A DNA stretch of 64,000 nucleotides, from contig JASLNT010000031.1 of assembly GCA_030745875.1 (NCBI GenBank), positions 1 to 64,000 of the forward strand, in the 5' to 3' direction. This document shows positions 43,140 to 51,837 of this stretch, piece by piece. Within the stretch, counting starts at the first letter, position 1; each line of letters begins with the position of its first letter. Position numbers and translations under genes: made by a program. Under the pieces are notes generated by a model. The model did no database searches, was not told the origin of the DNA, and worked only from the letters and a program-made list of their open reading frames with translations. The DNA is from Phycisphaerae bacterium (lineage in GTDB: Bacteria > Planctomycetota > Phycisphaerae > SM23-33).

Positions 43140-45914
43140 TTACAAGCGCCCCAGGGCCTGCAGTACGGCTCGGCGGAGTGTTGAGAGTTTGTCATCTGTC
43201 ATACCGCTGAAAGTTGCAATCGACGCCTCGGCGCCGGGGTCCATTCCGAGTTCGGAGCCCTTCAGCCCGGTCGCAGCCGCCACGAACGCCCGCAACTGGA
43301 GGTCGTTGAACTTGCGCTTCTCTTTCAGTATACGCAGCAGTTCGGCGTCCTGCAGGCCCTGGCGCCAGGCTTTCATTCTTATCGACGCCAGAGGTTCGTT
43401 CAGGCCGAACTTCCACCCGGGGTACATCAGCGCGGTCGCGTCGGCTTTCAGCAGGTCGCCGTCGGAGCCAATAGTCTGCCAGGGCACCGTGCCCGTCGCG
43501 CCCCAGCAGAGGCTCCGCACCGGCCAGACCGCCCAGCCGACGTTGTCGGATTCGAACGAACCGGGCATGCGGTAGTTCCAGTATGTCTCGCCGAATACTC
43601 GCTTGCGTCGGGCTATCAGACGACGCTGCGAGTAGAGCTGGTTGGCGCAGACGTTCAGGTCCACCACCCCGTCAAGCCAATCCCGCTGATGTGTCGGGCG
43701 GGAGATGTCCAGGCGGAACTGCAGCGGTGTGGGCGAGTCGAGTTTGGCGGCTTGGGCGGTGATTCGTCCGAAATAGCGCAGTGCGAGGAAATCGTCAGCC
43801 GCCATCGGCTCGTCCAGCAGCCAGAGGCTCACTCCGCGCCCATTGTTGCGACGGAAGTAGTACTTGTTGTTCAAGTAGACCTGGTACTGCGTTTTGGTCC
43901 AGCCCTTGTCGGCCAGATGCTTCCTGAAATCCGTCAACACGTTTATCCACGCCGCGGACACGCCGGGGAGCACGCAGTTTTCGATGGGCGGGAGGTCGGC
44001 GGTCCATTCGAGCATCTTCTGGTAGTCGCGCGGGGGAGGGAAGGGTCGGAAGTTCTTCCCCAGCGGGCTGGGCCAGTTCTCGTGCAGCGGGAGATAAATG
44101 TTCCGCAGTCCGCGACCGGCGCCGGGACCGACGTACCCCTTCTTGAGCGCAAACGCCGACCCGTCCAACAGCGGACCGAACCGCTCGTCCCAATCGCTCC
44201 AATCGGTCACCTTGCATTTGGCCCCGGCGCCGCTGAGCTTCGGAGCCCCGCGCCAGGCGATGGAGCCATCCTGCGAATACGGAAGCACCGCCAGCGTCAT
44301 TCGGTGAGCGTGGGCGAGGCGGTAGTACTTTCGCTCGGCGGCGATGAACGCCTTGGCGTCGGAATTTCTTGCGCCCAGCGCGCGGGCGGGCGACGAATAG
44401 GTGTTCATGTCGGCGGCGATGTGGAACGAATCGCTCAATGCGGCGCCGGCCAGCTCGATCTTCAGCGGCAAGACAGCAACCCGCCTGCCGCCGCAACTAA
44501 CCGTCAGATCGCTCACATACTCCCCCCAACCCACAGCAGCGGGCGCCCAGATGTCGACAAAAATCGTCTGGCACTTCTGGCCCGTAATCTTGTTTTGCGC
44601 CCACGGGATCGAAAACTTTTCATCCTTACGCAATGGGACAAGAACTTCGCCAAAGTTCTTACCGTCTTTCGGCACGGACCACACGCGATAGATCTTCACA
44701 TGCCTCAGCGGAGGCACGACCAACTCGAGCTGTCCGGTATGCTCCAGGGGTGAGATCTTGACGGAGATGTCAGCGGCCGCCCCCTTGGGCGGGCATATCG
44801 CCACCTGAAAACCGACCCACGCTCCCCGAGGCGTGTGCGGAACGTCAATCGCGCCCGCCGCCGGCGGATCCGTTATCGGCGCCCGGGCGGCGGCCGACAA
44901 CGGAACCAACCGCCAACCGGCGTTTTTAACGCTCCTGATCTTCTCAACCGCCGGCAACTTAATCGCTTTCGGCGCCGCCAGCGCCTCCGAGGCGGTAGCC
45001 GACAACGAACCGCCCATACCGGTCCCGCCGCCCTGCTTCAACAGCGAGATAACGTTCACGTGATACTTCCGGCCGGGCTTTAACCCGGCGAATACCACCT
45101 CCCGACCATGAAACGCCGTCTTCTCAGCAATCGCCTTACCGCCCGCCTTTTCGGACAGGACGATCTTGTTGGCGAACATCCCCGACGGCATGCCGGCGAG
45201 CACGGAGATCGCCCCGCTCTTGAAGTCGGCCCGGTGAGTACAGCTCGCCGCCCTAGCCAGCGGTCGCTGGGGGATTGGCTTGGGCAGCGGCGGGACGCAT
45301 GCAACCGTCAGATACGGTTTGACCGCGCCCTGCTCGCGAGTAAACACATCATGATTCTCGCGCGTCTGCCCGGTCTCGCTGGACAGGATCAGCCCGTGCG
45401 AGAACCCCGCCGCTACGGCCTGGACGAGCTTCGGATCGATTCGAATCGCCATCCACCCATCCTTATCCGTCTGAACGCTCGCCGGGCGCCACATCATGTC
45501 GGGCGAATTGAAAGTGGCGTCGGTCACAGTCCCCCCTCCGGGCGTCCAGGCGGTTGTCGGATATTTGACGTGAGTGAAACAGCTCGATCCGTTCTGGGCC
45601 TTACCGCCGGCGGTCCCCTCGACCCAGGGGATCGGAACAGTGCAAACCGCCGCCCGCCGAATCCGTCCATTGGCGAGTTTCAGATGCAAGGTGGCTTTCG
45701 TAATCCGCCACGATTTGACGGCCGACACATCGAAGTTGAAAAGATAATAATGCTGATCGGACTTGATCCGCACCCGCCCGCTGCCGCCGGTGTTAAGCGC
45801 GACTTCCCTGGGATGAGCGCATATCCCGACATCGGCGGTAATCGCAAGCTTCCTGGAAGCCCCAAACGCAACCCCGCCAAAAATCAACAGAACGCAAATA
45901 GATGTTCGCCACAT
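43140..45914 (-). CDS. GH123/DUF4091-like glycoside hydrolase with N-terminal carbohydrate-binding domain
   Basis: A 924-residue exported protein. A signal peptide (about 1-20) is followed by a DNRLRE/CBM96-type beta-sandwich (about 25-220; SDQHYYLFNFDVSAV), then Fn3-like strands (about 225-330). A DUF4091 catalytic barrel fills the C-terminal half. The acid pair Asp-Glu in SLWLLDEPMAAD (about 699-700) matches the catalytic DE of GH123. GH123 enzymes release N-acetylgalactosamine using the substrate acetamide; here the substrate is not proven. ATG 45914 has GGGAG 7 nt upstream; the frame stays open further upstream to 46148 but overlaps the divergent promoter region. Confidence 0.85.
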   Translation of the reverse strand: MWRTSICVLLIFGGVAFGASRKLAITADVGICAHPREVALNTGGSGRVRIKSDQHYYLFNFDVSAVKSWRITKATLHLKLANGRIRRAAVCTVPIPWVEGTAGGKAQNGSSCFTHVKYPTTAWTPGGGTVTDATFNSPDMMWRPASVQTDKDGWMAIRIDPKLVQAVAAGFSHGLILSSETGQTRENHDVFTREQGAVKPYLTVACVPPLPKPIPQRPLARAASCTHRADFKSGAISVLAGMPSGMFANKIVLSEKAGGKAIAEKTAFHGREVVFAGLKPGRKYHVNVISLLKQGGGTGMGGSLSATASEALAAPKAIKLPAVEKIRSVKNAGWRLVPLSAAARAPITDPPAAGAIDVPHTPRGAWVGFQVAICPPKGAAADISVKISPLEHTGQLELVVPPLRHVKIYRVWSVPKDGKNFGEVLVPLRKDEKFSIPWAQNKITGQKCQTIFVDIWAPAAVGWGEYVSDLTVSCGGRRVAVLPLKIELAGAALSDSFHIAADMNTYSSPARALGARNSDAKAFIAAERKYYRLAHAHRMTLAVLPYSQDGSIAWRGAPKLSGAGAKCKVTDWSDWDERFGPLLDGSAFALKKGYVGPGAGRGLRNIYLPLHENWPSPLGKNFRPFPPPRDYQKMLEWTADLPPIENCVLPGVSAAWINVLTDFRKHLADKGWTKTQYQVYLNNKYYFRRNNGRGVSLWLLDEPMAADDFLALRYFGRITAQAAKLDSPTPLQFRLDISRPTHQRDWLDGVVDLNVCANQLYSQRRLIARRKRVFGETYWNYRMPGSFESDNVGWAVWPVRSLCWGATGTVPWQTIGSDGDLLKADATALMYPGWKFGLNEPLASIRMKAWRQGLQDAELLRILKEKRKFNDLQLRAFVAAATGLKGSELGMDPGAEASIATFSGMTDDKLSTLRRAVLQALGRL

Positions 45915-46034
45915 GTCATTTCTCCCACGGGTCAAGAGTCCAGTCAATGAGATACCACACAGAACCGCAGAGGCACAGGGAAAAACGGGATCACCTGGGC
46001 GATTTGCCAAGAGGTAAATTCCTGAGGGCGGATG

Positions 46035-46063
46035 TTGGCGATTGCGGTTGGGGGGGGTATAAT
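46035..46063 (+). promoter_or_regulatory. Promoter of the YWTD/PEP-CTERM operon
   Basis: TTGGCG (46035-46040), exactly 17 nt, then a perfect TATAAT (46058-46063). Transcription would start near 46070, about 70 nt before the ATG. The spacer ends in a run of eight G. Confidence 0.65.
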
Positions 46064-46138
46064 CGAATTCGGGCTCGGGCGGGGCTCGGGCCTTTCGGGA
46101 CTTCTTTCGAACGTTTCTTACGATCTGGAGGCTCCGGT

Positions 46139-47326
46139 ATGTTCTCAAAGATCGGGTTAGTTGCGGGGTTGTCAGTTATTGTCTGTGCGGCCGGAGGATC
46201 AGCGCTGGGCGACAGCGTCTACTGGACCGACAAATCGACCAATATCATCTACCGAGGCGACCGGGACGGATACGGACCGCACACCGCACTGGTGACCGGG
46301 CTGGGCGAGGCTCGCGGGCTGGGGCTGGATGTTGTCGGCGGGAAGATGTATTGGGCCGACGCGGGGCTGGGCAAGATCCAACGCGCGAATCTCGACGGTT
46401 CAGACATCGAGGACCTGGTCACCGGGCTGGGGTTCCTGGCGGATGTGGAGCTGGACCCGGCCGCCGAGAAGATCTACTGGTCACAGACATTCAACGGCTC
46501 CATTCGCCGGGCGAACTTCGACGGTACGGAGGTTGAGGATATCCGCACCGGACTCAACGAACCGTACTACTTCGAACTCCACCCGGCTGGAGGGAAGATC
46601 TACTGGAGTGAGCTGTCCAACACGATGATCCACCGAATGAATATCGACGGATCCGGGGCGATTGAAGACGTGGTGACCGGACTCGTTCGCGTTCGCGACG
46701 TCGGGTTGGACCCGTCGTCAGGCACGCTCTACTGGAACGATCGCAACAGTCACAAGATTCAGCGAACGCCGCTGGACGGAAGCGGTCCGATCGAGGATAT
46801 CCACACGTTCATCCCGGATGAGGGCAAGCCTCACGGTATGGCGTTGGATCCGGCCGCCGGGATGATCTACTGGACCGACACGCGAACGCACTGGGTGATG
46901 CGCGGTTCGATGGACGGGAGCGGAACCCCGCAAATCCTCTACGATGATTCGATCGGTCTGGATGATCCATGGGACGTCGAGCTGGACATCATTCCCGCCG
47001 AGCCGACACCGGGCGACACCAATGGCGACGGGCGTGTGGACGATCCGGACTACTTCAACCTGGTCGCACAATTCGGGGGCTCGCCCGGCCTGCAGAGCGC
47101 CGACTTCAACAATGACGGAATCGTGAATTTGCACGACTTCGCAGCGATGCGCGGAAACTTCGATTTGGGCCTGGCTTCGGCGCCGAATACCGCGTTCGGA
47201 GCGACTATACCGGAACCGGCGACACTGTCGCTGCTGGTGCTGGGCGGGTTGGCGATTTTGAGACGCGCCAGGCCCGGGAGTATCAAGTCGACCGCGGGTT
47301 CAGTTCCCAAGGGAGAATCAATTTGA
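46139..47326 (+). CDS. YWTD-propeller protein with dockerin-type repeats and PEP-CTERM tail
   Basis: A 395-residue exported protein. After a signal peptide (about 1-24) come six LDL-receptor-type blades with YWTD-like cores (YWTD, YWAD, YWSQ, YWSE, YWND, YWTD). Two calcium-loop repeats follow (DTNGDGRVDDPDYFNLVAQF and DFNNDGIVNLHDFAAMRGNF), forming a type I dockerin-like module (about 300-340). The PEP-CTERM signal IPEPATLSLLVLGG plus Arg-rich tail ends it. It is probably surface-sorted by an exosortase. ATG 46139 has GGAGG 7 nt upstream and a promoter 75 nt upstream. Its TGA overlaps the next gene's ATG by one base, and three more genes follow. Confidence 0.93.
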   Translation: MFSKIGLVAGLSVIVCAAGGSALGDSVYWTDKSTNIIYRGDRDGYGPHTALVTGLGEARGLGLDVVGGKMYWADAGLGKIQRANLDGSDIEDLVTGLGFLADVELDPAAEKIYWSQTFNGSIRRANFDGTEVEDIRTGLNEPYYFELHPAGGKIYWSELSNTMIHRMNIDGSGAIEDVVTGLVRVRDVGLDPSSGTLYWNDRNSHKIQRTPLDGSGPIEDIHTFIPDEGKPHGMALDPAAGMIYWTDTRTHWVMRGSMDGSGTPQILYDDSIGLDDPWDVELDIIPAEPTPGDTNGDGRVDDPDYFNLVAQFGGSPGLQSADFNNDGIVNLHDFAAMRGNFDLGLASAPNTAFGATIPEPATLSLLVLGGLAILRRARPGSIKSTAGSVPKGESI

Positions 47327-48117
47327 TGAAACGCAAATGGGCGATCGGCCTGGTGATCCTTCTGCTGGCGGGGTTGATACTGCTGTGGCGCCTGCCGAAC
47401 TGGGGCAAGCAACCGAAAACTCCCCGCGGACCGACAAGCCGACCGGCGGCGAGGGCTAGGGTCGTCGAGATAACGGTCGCCGCAACGGACAAACTGCCCG
47501 CCCGGGCGATGATCATCGAACCGCCGGGGGACCTGTCGGGCGAAGTGTTCCCGGACCCCGAGCGACCGGGAGAGTTAATCGTAACCCGCGCCGCGGTCGG
47601 AGCGATCCTGGCCGGTGAGGGCGACGAAGGCCTGAGGATTATCGGGGCGGTCGACGGGCTGTCGGACGTACGGACGGTGGTGCTGCTTCGCGTGGAGTAC
47701 GCCGGCCAGGGGCGCACCGCCGAAATCCGTCGGGTGATCCTGTCCGACAAGCCGGGATGGACCCCGCAGCTTGCGGCGCCCAGGGAACTGATCGTAGCGC
47801 CGATGTATCCGCTGGCTCCGTTGGAGGTCTTGCCCGGACCTGAGGGCTTCAGTTGGACTGTTGCGGACGACGGGAAGCTCGCTGTTCGGGCCGGCGGAGA
47901 GACTTTTTCGCTGGCGGCTGGCGAGGCGACGGAGCTTCCCGAGGCCCGGATCGCGATCCCGGTGCGCGTAGCGGAGATGTCGGCGATTATGCTGGATGAC
48001 GACGCCGACGCAAATCCCGCCGGCGAGATGCGCTGGCGGGAATTAGGCGACGTTGAGTTCACGACCAGGATAACAGTGCGGCATCTCGGCCGCCTCAGCG
48101 TGAGGATATCCCCATGA
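47326..48117 (+). CDS. Single-pass membrane protein of unknown function
   Basis: A 263-residue protein with one N-terminal helix (about 5-23) and a Pro/Thr-rich hinge, then a beta-rich soluble part with no motif that I recognise. It overlaps the YWTD gene stop by one base and shares ATGA with the protease gene, so it is made as part of this operon and probably works with its products at the outer side of the inner membrane. An in-frame TTG just before the ATG is the only alternative start. Confidence 0.72.
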   Translation: MKRKWAIGLVILLLAGLILLWRLPNWGKQPKTPRGPTSRPAARARVVEITVAATDKLPARAMIIEPPGDLSGEVFPDPERPGELIVTRAAVGAILAGEGDEGLRIIGAVDGLSDVRTVVLLRVEYAGQGRTAEIRRVILSDKPGWTPQLAAPRELIVAPMYPLAPLEVLPGPEGFSWTVADDGKLAVRAGGETFSLAAGEATELPEARIAIPVRVAEMSAIMLDDDADANPAGEMRWRELGDVEFTTRITVRHLGRLSVRISP

Positions 48118-50750
48118 AAGTGCGAATCGGACTGATGCTTGCGATTCTGGCCGCCATCGCCCCGGCGAGTCCGGGACAACCCGCCGCCGACGCGAAGAAA
48201 GGTCCAATCCTCACCGAACACTTCAAGGTGTACTACACCGACAAGGCGTCCATGCCCCACGCACAAACCCTCGCGCCGAAACTGGAGAAAGCGTTCAAGT
48301 CGCTCCAAGCCGGCGCCGGGGCTGCGGGCAAACACCTGAAACTGGCGGCCTCTACGCTGGATAAGCTGCGCAACGGAAAGCGAATCCGCGTCGGCGTGCG
48401 CGACTATAAGGGATATCACAAGAACTGGCCCGTCGTGGTTGCGATTGCGTCAAAGAACTTCCGGATACAGTTCTTCATCAAGAAATCCAGCCCGCAATAC
48501 GCCTTGCGCATCCTGGGCTACCTCGAGCACGCCCACAGCATCTTGTTCGGGAAGCTGAAGTTCGAGGGTAAGCGATTGATGAAGGTCAAGACGGATGTCT
48601 GGATCTGGTCGGAAAAAGTCCAACAGAAGACCGGAAATCCCGGCGCCATGAAGTTGGACGTCACATACGCCTCATCAGGCCCATCCGAAGACCGACGGGT
48701 GCTCGTTCCGACTCTATACCTGGCCGAGGAATCGCTATTCCAAAGCCATCGTCCCGACATCGCCCGCCGGGAGAAGTATCTGCGGACGACGTGTGCGCAC
48801 GAGTTCTTCCATGCGATTCAGGAGGCCTACGATATCGATTGGCGCCTGGCGCTGATTGAGCGGATGGGCAAACCGGCGACGTACAGCCAACTGGGCGCCG
48901 TCTGCAAGTACTCCATGAAACGTTACCTGGCGGGAAGATGGTTGTCGGAGGGCACGGCCAGATGGGTCGAGGGCGTCGTAGTACCGCACGAACAGCACGA
49001 CTGGCGAAGCGCCTACATCCCGCTTGGGAGGAACCAGGAATGGTGCAACTACGGTTACCTGATGGAAATGAGAAAATGGTTCTCCAGCGGAGACAGCGAA
49101 GGCCCGGCGATGGAGAAGACCTACGGGATGAGCGCTGCGTTCTTTCAGCACCTTACCGAAACCGGAGACACCGACGCCGTCCTGCGCATCTGGACCCGGA
49201 TGGGCAAGCTCAGCGAACCTGCTTTGAAGACCGTGATTGACGTTCTGGGCGGAAAGGCGGAGTTCGGTCGGAAATTCGGCGACTTCACGGCGGCGGTCTT
49301 CGTGTTTAGACCCAGTAGGGATCGCAAATTCGCCTTCGCGGACTTCGACCGACTCATGAACGCGACGGTCGCAAAGAAACTCACCACAAGCCTGAATTCG
49401 TATCCCTCCTTTCCTTTGTGCGAAGAGCTGGAACTGAACGGACCATCCTTCAAGCCGAAAACAAATCGCCTGGCGGTGCAAACCCTGGACGTCAGGAAGC
49501 TGGCGGTTCGATATCTTGCGGCGAGTCCATCAATGTCCGTCATCTATCCCAAAGGCGGCGCGCGGGGCGACGCCGTCCTGCCGGAGATGACCGTCGCGGT
49601 CCGCGGTTTGAATGATGATTGCTGGCAATTCAGCGTGATCGAGGTCCCCCCGTCGGAAGGCGGACCGTGGAAAACCCATCGCCTTGGGTTCGCGCCGGGG
49701 GAGGACAAATATCGCCTGCTGCGCGTGCCGAACGTGGGTGGATCGGTCGGACAGGTGGTTGTCGCGGGGGCGAACACGGACGATGAAGAGAAGTTTGAAT
49801 ACGCCTTCATGCTGTCCCCGCCGATATTCACCCGAATCGAGGTCCGCACGAAAGTCGGCGGGACCGATAAACTCGTCTGGGCCATCGGCCGGACGCGACA
49901 GAGCGACGGGACCTGGTCTCGCCGTATCGCACCGGTGGAGGGCGTCTTGTCCGACGTCGACTCCAAAGCTCGGGTGGAGTTCACCGTGACCGCTTCGCGA
50001 TCCATGGGCCAAATCCGCCTGCGCGTCAGGAACGGCGGGAAATGGGAGGAAGTCCGGCTGAAGTCCGTCAGCAAGACGCTTCGCGTTCGTCGGGGAGAGA
50101 TATCCCTGGCGCGTCTGCGAGGTTTCCTGAGCGGCAGGCCGGCTGGGAATGTCCGCATCCGTCTGCGCGGCGAGGACGTAAACGATATTCGCATTGATCC
50201 GGACCCCGAAACGCCGGCGAAGCTCAATCCGGATCTTACGGTCACCGGTTGGGAGGGGATCACCGATGCTGACGGCGGGTGGGAGGAACACGACATCCCC
50301 GTGGGCTTCAATGAGGTCTGGGAGGAGACGAATCTGCTGAACAACGAGACGACCACGTTCGTGGTTTCTCGCCAGGGCGATTCGCTAAAGGCCGTCAATC
50401 CAATGTACGTTTACGATGGCAAGAAGACCGGGGCGAATGTCAGTCTGGACTTCGAATTCCGGAAAGTCCCGCAGATGGCGGGCAAACGGTGGTACAGCAA
50501 CGGGCGGCGGATCGCATCTCCGTCGACAGCCATCGTCCGCAAACTATTCGCCGACCACGCGGGCAAGCTTTCCATCGGATATCGGATGAAAGAGATATCC
50601 CCAACCGAGATGCGGGGCACATTTGAATCGTTCCAGATCGAGTATAGGGACGGAGTACTGGGAGACTTCACGCCGCGCAGTACAATGTGGAATGTGGTCT
50701 GGCGTAAGAAGAAACCCGCGCCAACCGGTTCCACCCCGAAAACACCATGA
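48114..50750 (+). CDS. Large exported gluzincin-like metalloprotease
   Basis: An 878-residue exported protein. A signal peptide (about 1-21) precedes a helical domain, then a zinc site, HEFFH (about 228-232, in CAHEFFHAIQEAYD), and the third ligand region LSEGTARWVEG about 50 residues later. This is the layout of peptidase MA-like enzymes. The C-terminal half is beta-rich (several Ig-like modules, about 430-860) and could hold the substrate. The gene shares ATGA overlap with the upstream membrane protein gene and is followed within a few bases by an SGNH hydrolase gene. Substrate unknown. Confidence 0.83.
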   Translation: MKVRIGLMLAILAAIAPASPGQPAADAKKGPILTEHFKVYYTDKASMPHAQTLAPKLEKAFKSLQAGAGAAGKHLKLAASTLDKLRNGKRIRVGVRDYKGYHKNWPVVVAIASKNFRIQFFIKKSSPQYALRILGYLEHAHSILFGKLKFEGKRLMKVKTDVWIWSEKVQQKTGNPGAMKLDVTYASSGPSEDRRVLVPTLYLAEESLFQSHRPDIARREKYLRTTCAHEFFHAIQEAYDIDWRLALIERMGKPATYSQLGAVCKYSMKRYLAGRWLSEGTARWVEGVVVPHEQHDWRSAYIPLGRNQEWCNYGYLMEMRKWFSSGDSEGPAMEKTYGMSAAFFQHLTETGDTDAVLRIWTRMGKLSEPALKTVIDVLGGKAEFGRKFGDFTAAVFVFRPSRDRKFAFADFDRLMNATVAKKLTTSLNSYPSFPLCEELELNGPSFKPKTNRLAVQTLDVRKLAVRYLAASPSMSVIYPKGGARGDAVLPEMTVAVRGLNDDCWQFSVIEVPPSEGGPWKTHRLGFAPGEDKYRLLRVPNVGGSVGQVVVAGANTDDEEKFEYAFMLSPPIFTRIEVRTKVGGTDKLVWAIGRTRQSDGTWSRRIAPVEGVLSDVDSKARVEFTVTASRSMGQIRLRVRNGGKWEEVRLKSVSKTLRVRRGEISLARLRGFLSGRPAGNVRIRLRGEDVNDIRIDPDPETPAKLNPDLTVTGWEGITDADGGWEEHDIPVGFNEVWEETNLLNNETTTFVVSRQGDSLKAVNPMYVYDGKKTGANVSLDFEFRKVPQMAGKRWYSNGRRIASPSTAIVRKLFADHAGKLSIGYRMKEISPTEMRGTFESFQIEYRDGVLGDFTPRSTMWNVVWRKKKPAPTGSTPKTP

Positions 50751-50767
50751 ACTCAAGGAAGCCAATT

Positions 50768-51556
50768 ATGACACGCCATTGCTCCCCTTTCACCGATCTT
50801 CGTCCCCGTCGGCTGCTTGTCGCATTCATTGCGATTGGGCTGTTTGGATTCGCGGCGGTTTTTTCGCTCCCTCAAGTCGAAGGGGTCGAAGCCAAGGGCG
50901 CCAAACCGAACCACGCGGTGATACCGGCTCCCCGGATCTCCGAGTGGTGGTTCGCGCGTCAGGCACAGAACATCGGAGCGATGAGCAAAGGCGATATCGA
51001 TCTCCTGATGGTCGGCGACTCGATCACGCACAATTTTGAAAGCATCGGAAAGGAAGTCTGGAAGAAACACTTCGAACCGCTCAAGGCGATCAATCTGGGA
51101 TTCGGCGGGGATCGGACGCAACACGTTCTGTGGCGTCTCGATCATTTACCGAAGCTCAAGAAACCGCCCAAAGGCGCCGTTGTCCTGATAGGCACGAACA
51201 ACATCTGCTGGGGCAGCGACACGCCTAAACAAGCCTCTCTGGGCGTCCAGGCAATCGCCCGAAAGTTGAACGACATCTACCCGGAAATGAAGGTCCTGGT
51301 CCTGGGCGTCTTCCCGCGAAGGCGCACCATCAACCACCCGCACCGCAAGCAGATCATCGAGCTTAACTCCTATCTCCCCGGGTTGCTCAAAGGGATAAAG
51401 AACGTCAAGTTCCTGGACATCGGCCCGAAGTTTCTCGACGACAAAGGCTTCCTGTCAAAAGAGATGATGCCCGACACGACACATCCCAGTGAGAAAGCCC
51501 ACGAAATCTGGGCCGAGGCGATCGGTCCGGAATTGAAGAAGATGCTGGACAAGTAA
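50768..51556 (+). CDS. Membrane-anchored SGNH/GDSL hydrolase
   Basis: A 262-residue esterase-fold protein with an N-terminal signal or anchor helix (about 16-33). All SGNH blocks are visible: VGDSITHN (Ser85 nucleophile), GFGGDRTQ, GTNN and the catalytic DTTHPS. The closest described relatives are PAF-acetylhydrolase-like and rhamnogalacturonan-acetylesterase-like enzymes, which remove acyl groups from sugars or lipids. ATG 50768 has AAGGA 9 nt upstream; an ATGA-coupled ATG at 50747 is also possible. It ends the four-gene operon. Confidence 0.9.
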   Translation: MTRHCSPFTDLRPRRLLVAFIAIGLFGFAAVFSLPQVEGVEAKGAKPNHAVIPAPRISEWWFARQAQNIGAMSKGDIDLLMVGDSITHNFESIGKEVWKKHFEPLKAINLGFGGDRTQHVLWRLDHLPKLKKPPKGAVVLIGTNNICWGSDTPKQASLGVQAIARKLNDIYPEMKVLVLGVFPRRRTINHPHRKQIIELNSYLPGLLKGIKNVKFLDIGPKFLDDKGFLSKEMMPDTTHPSEKAHEIWAEAIGPELKKMLDK

Positions 51557-51837
51557 GCCCCGGGGCGCTCCTGGGCTGAATCGATAGCATCCGGAGTTGA
51601 TTGAGCGACAGATTATTGATGTCGGGTTTGAACCTGGAACGCGAGATCTGAAACCCGCCGCTCGATCTCTGCGCGACGAATTTTCTCTTTCTTCAAAAGC
51701 ATTTCGGACGATATTCCGAGAATAACAATGGGAGAAGGTGCGAAATCCCTGCGCCCTCAGGGGCGCCCAATGCGCCCGCGGAAACAACGCAGGCGCGAAG
51801 AACGGACCGAACCGGGAATACGGGAGAGACGCCGGAC

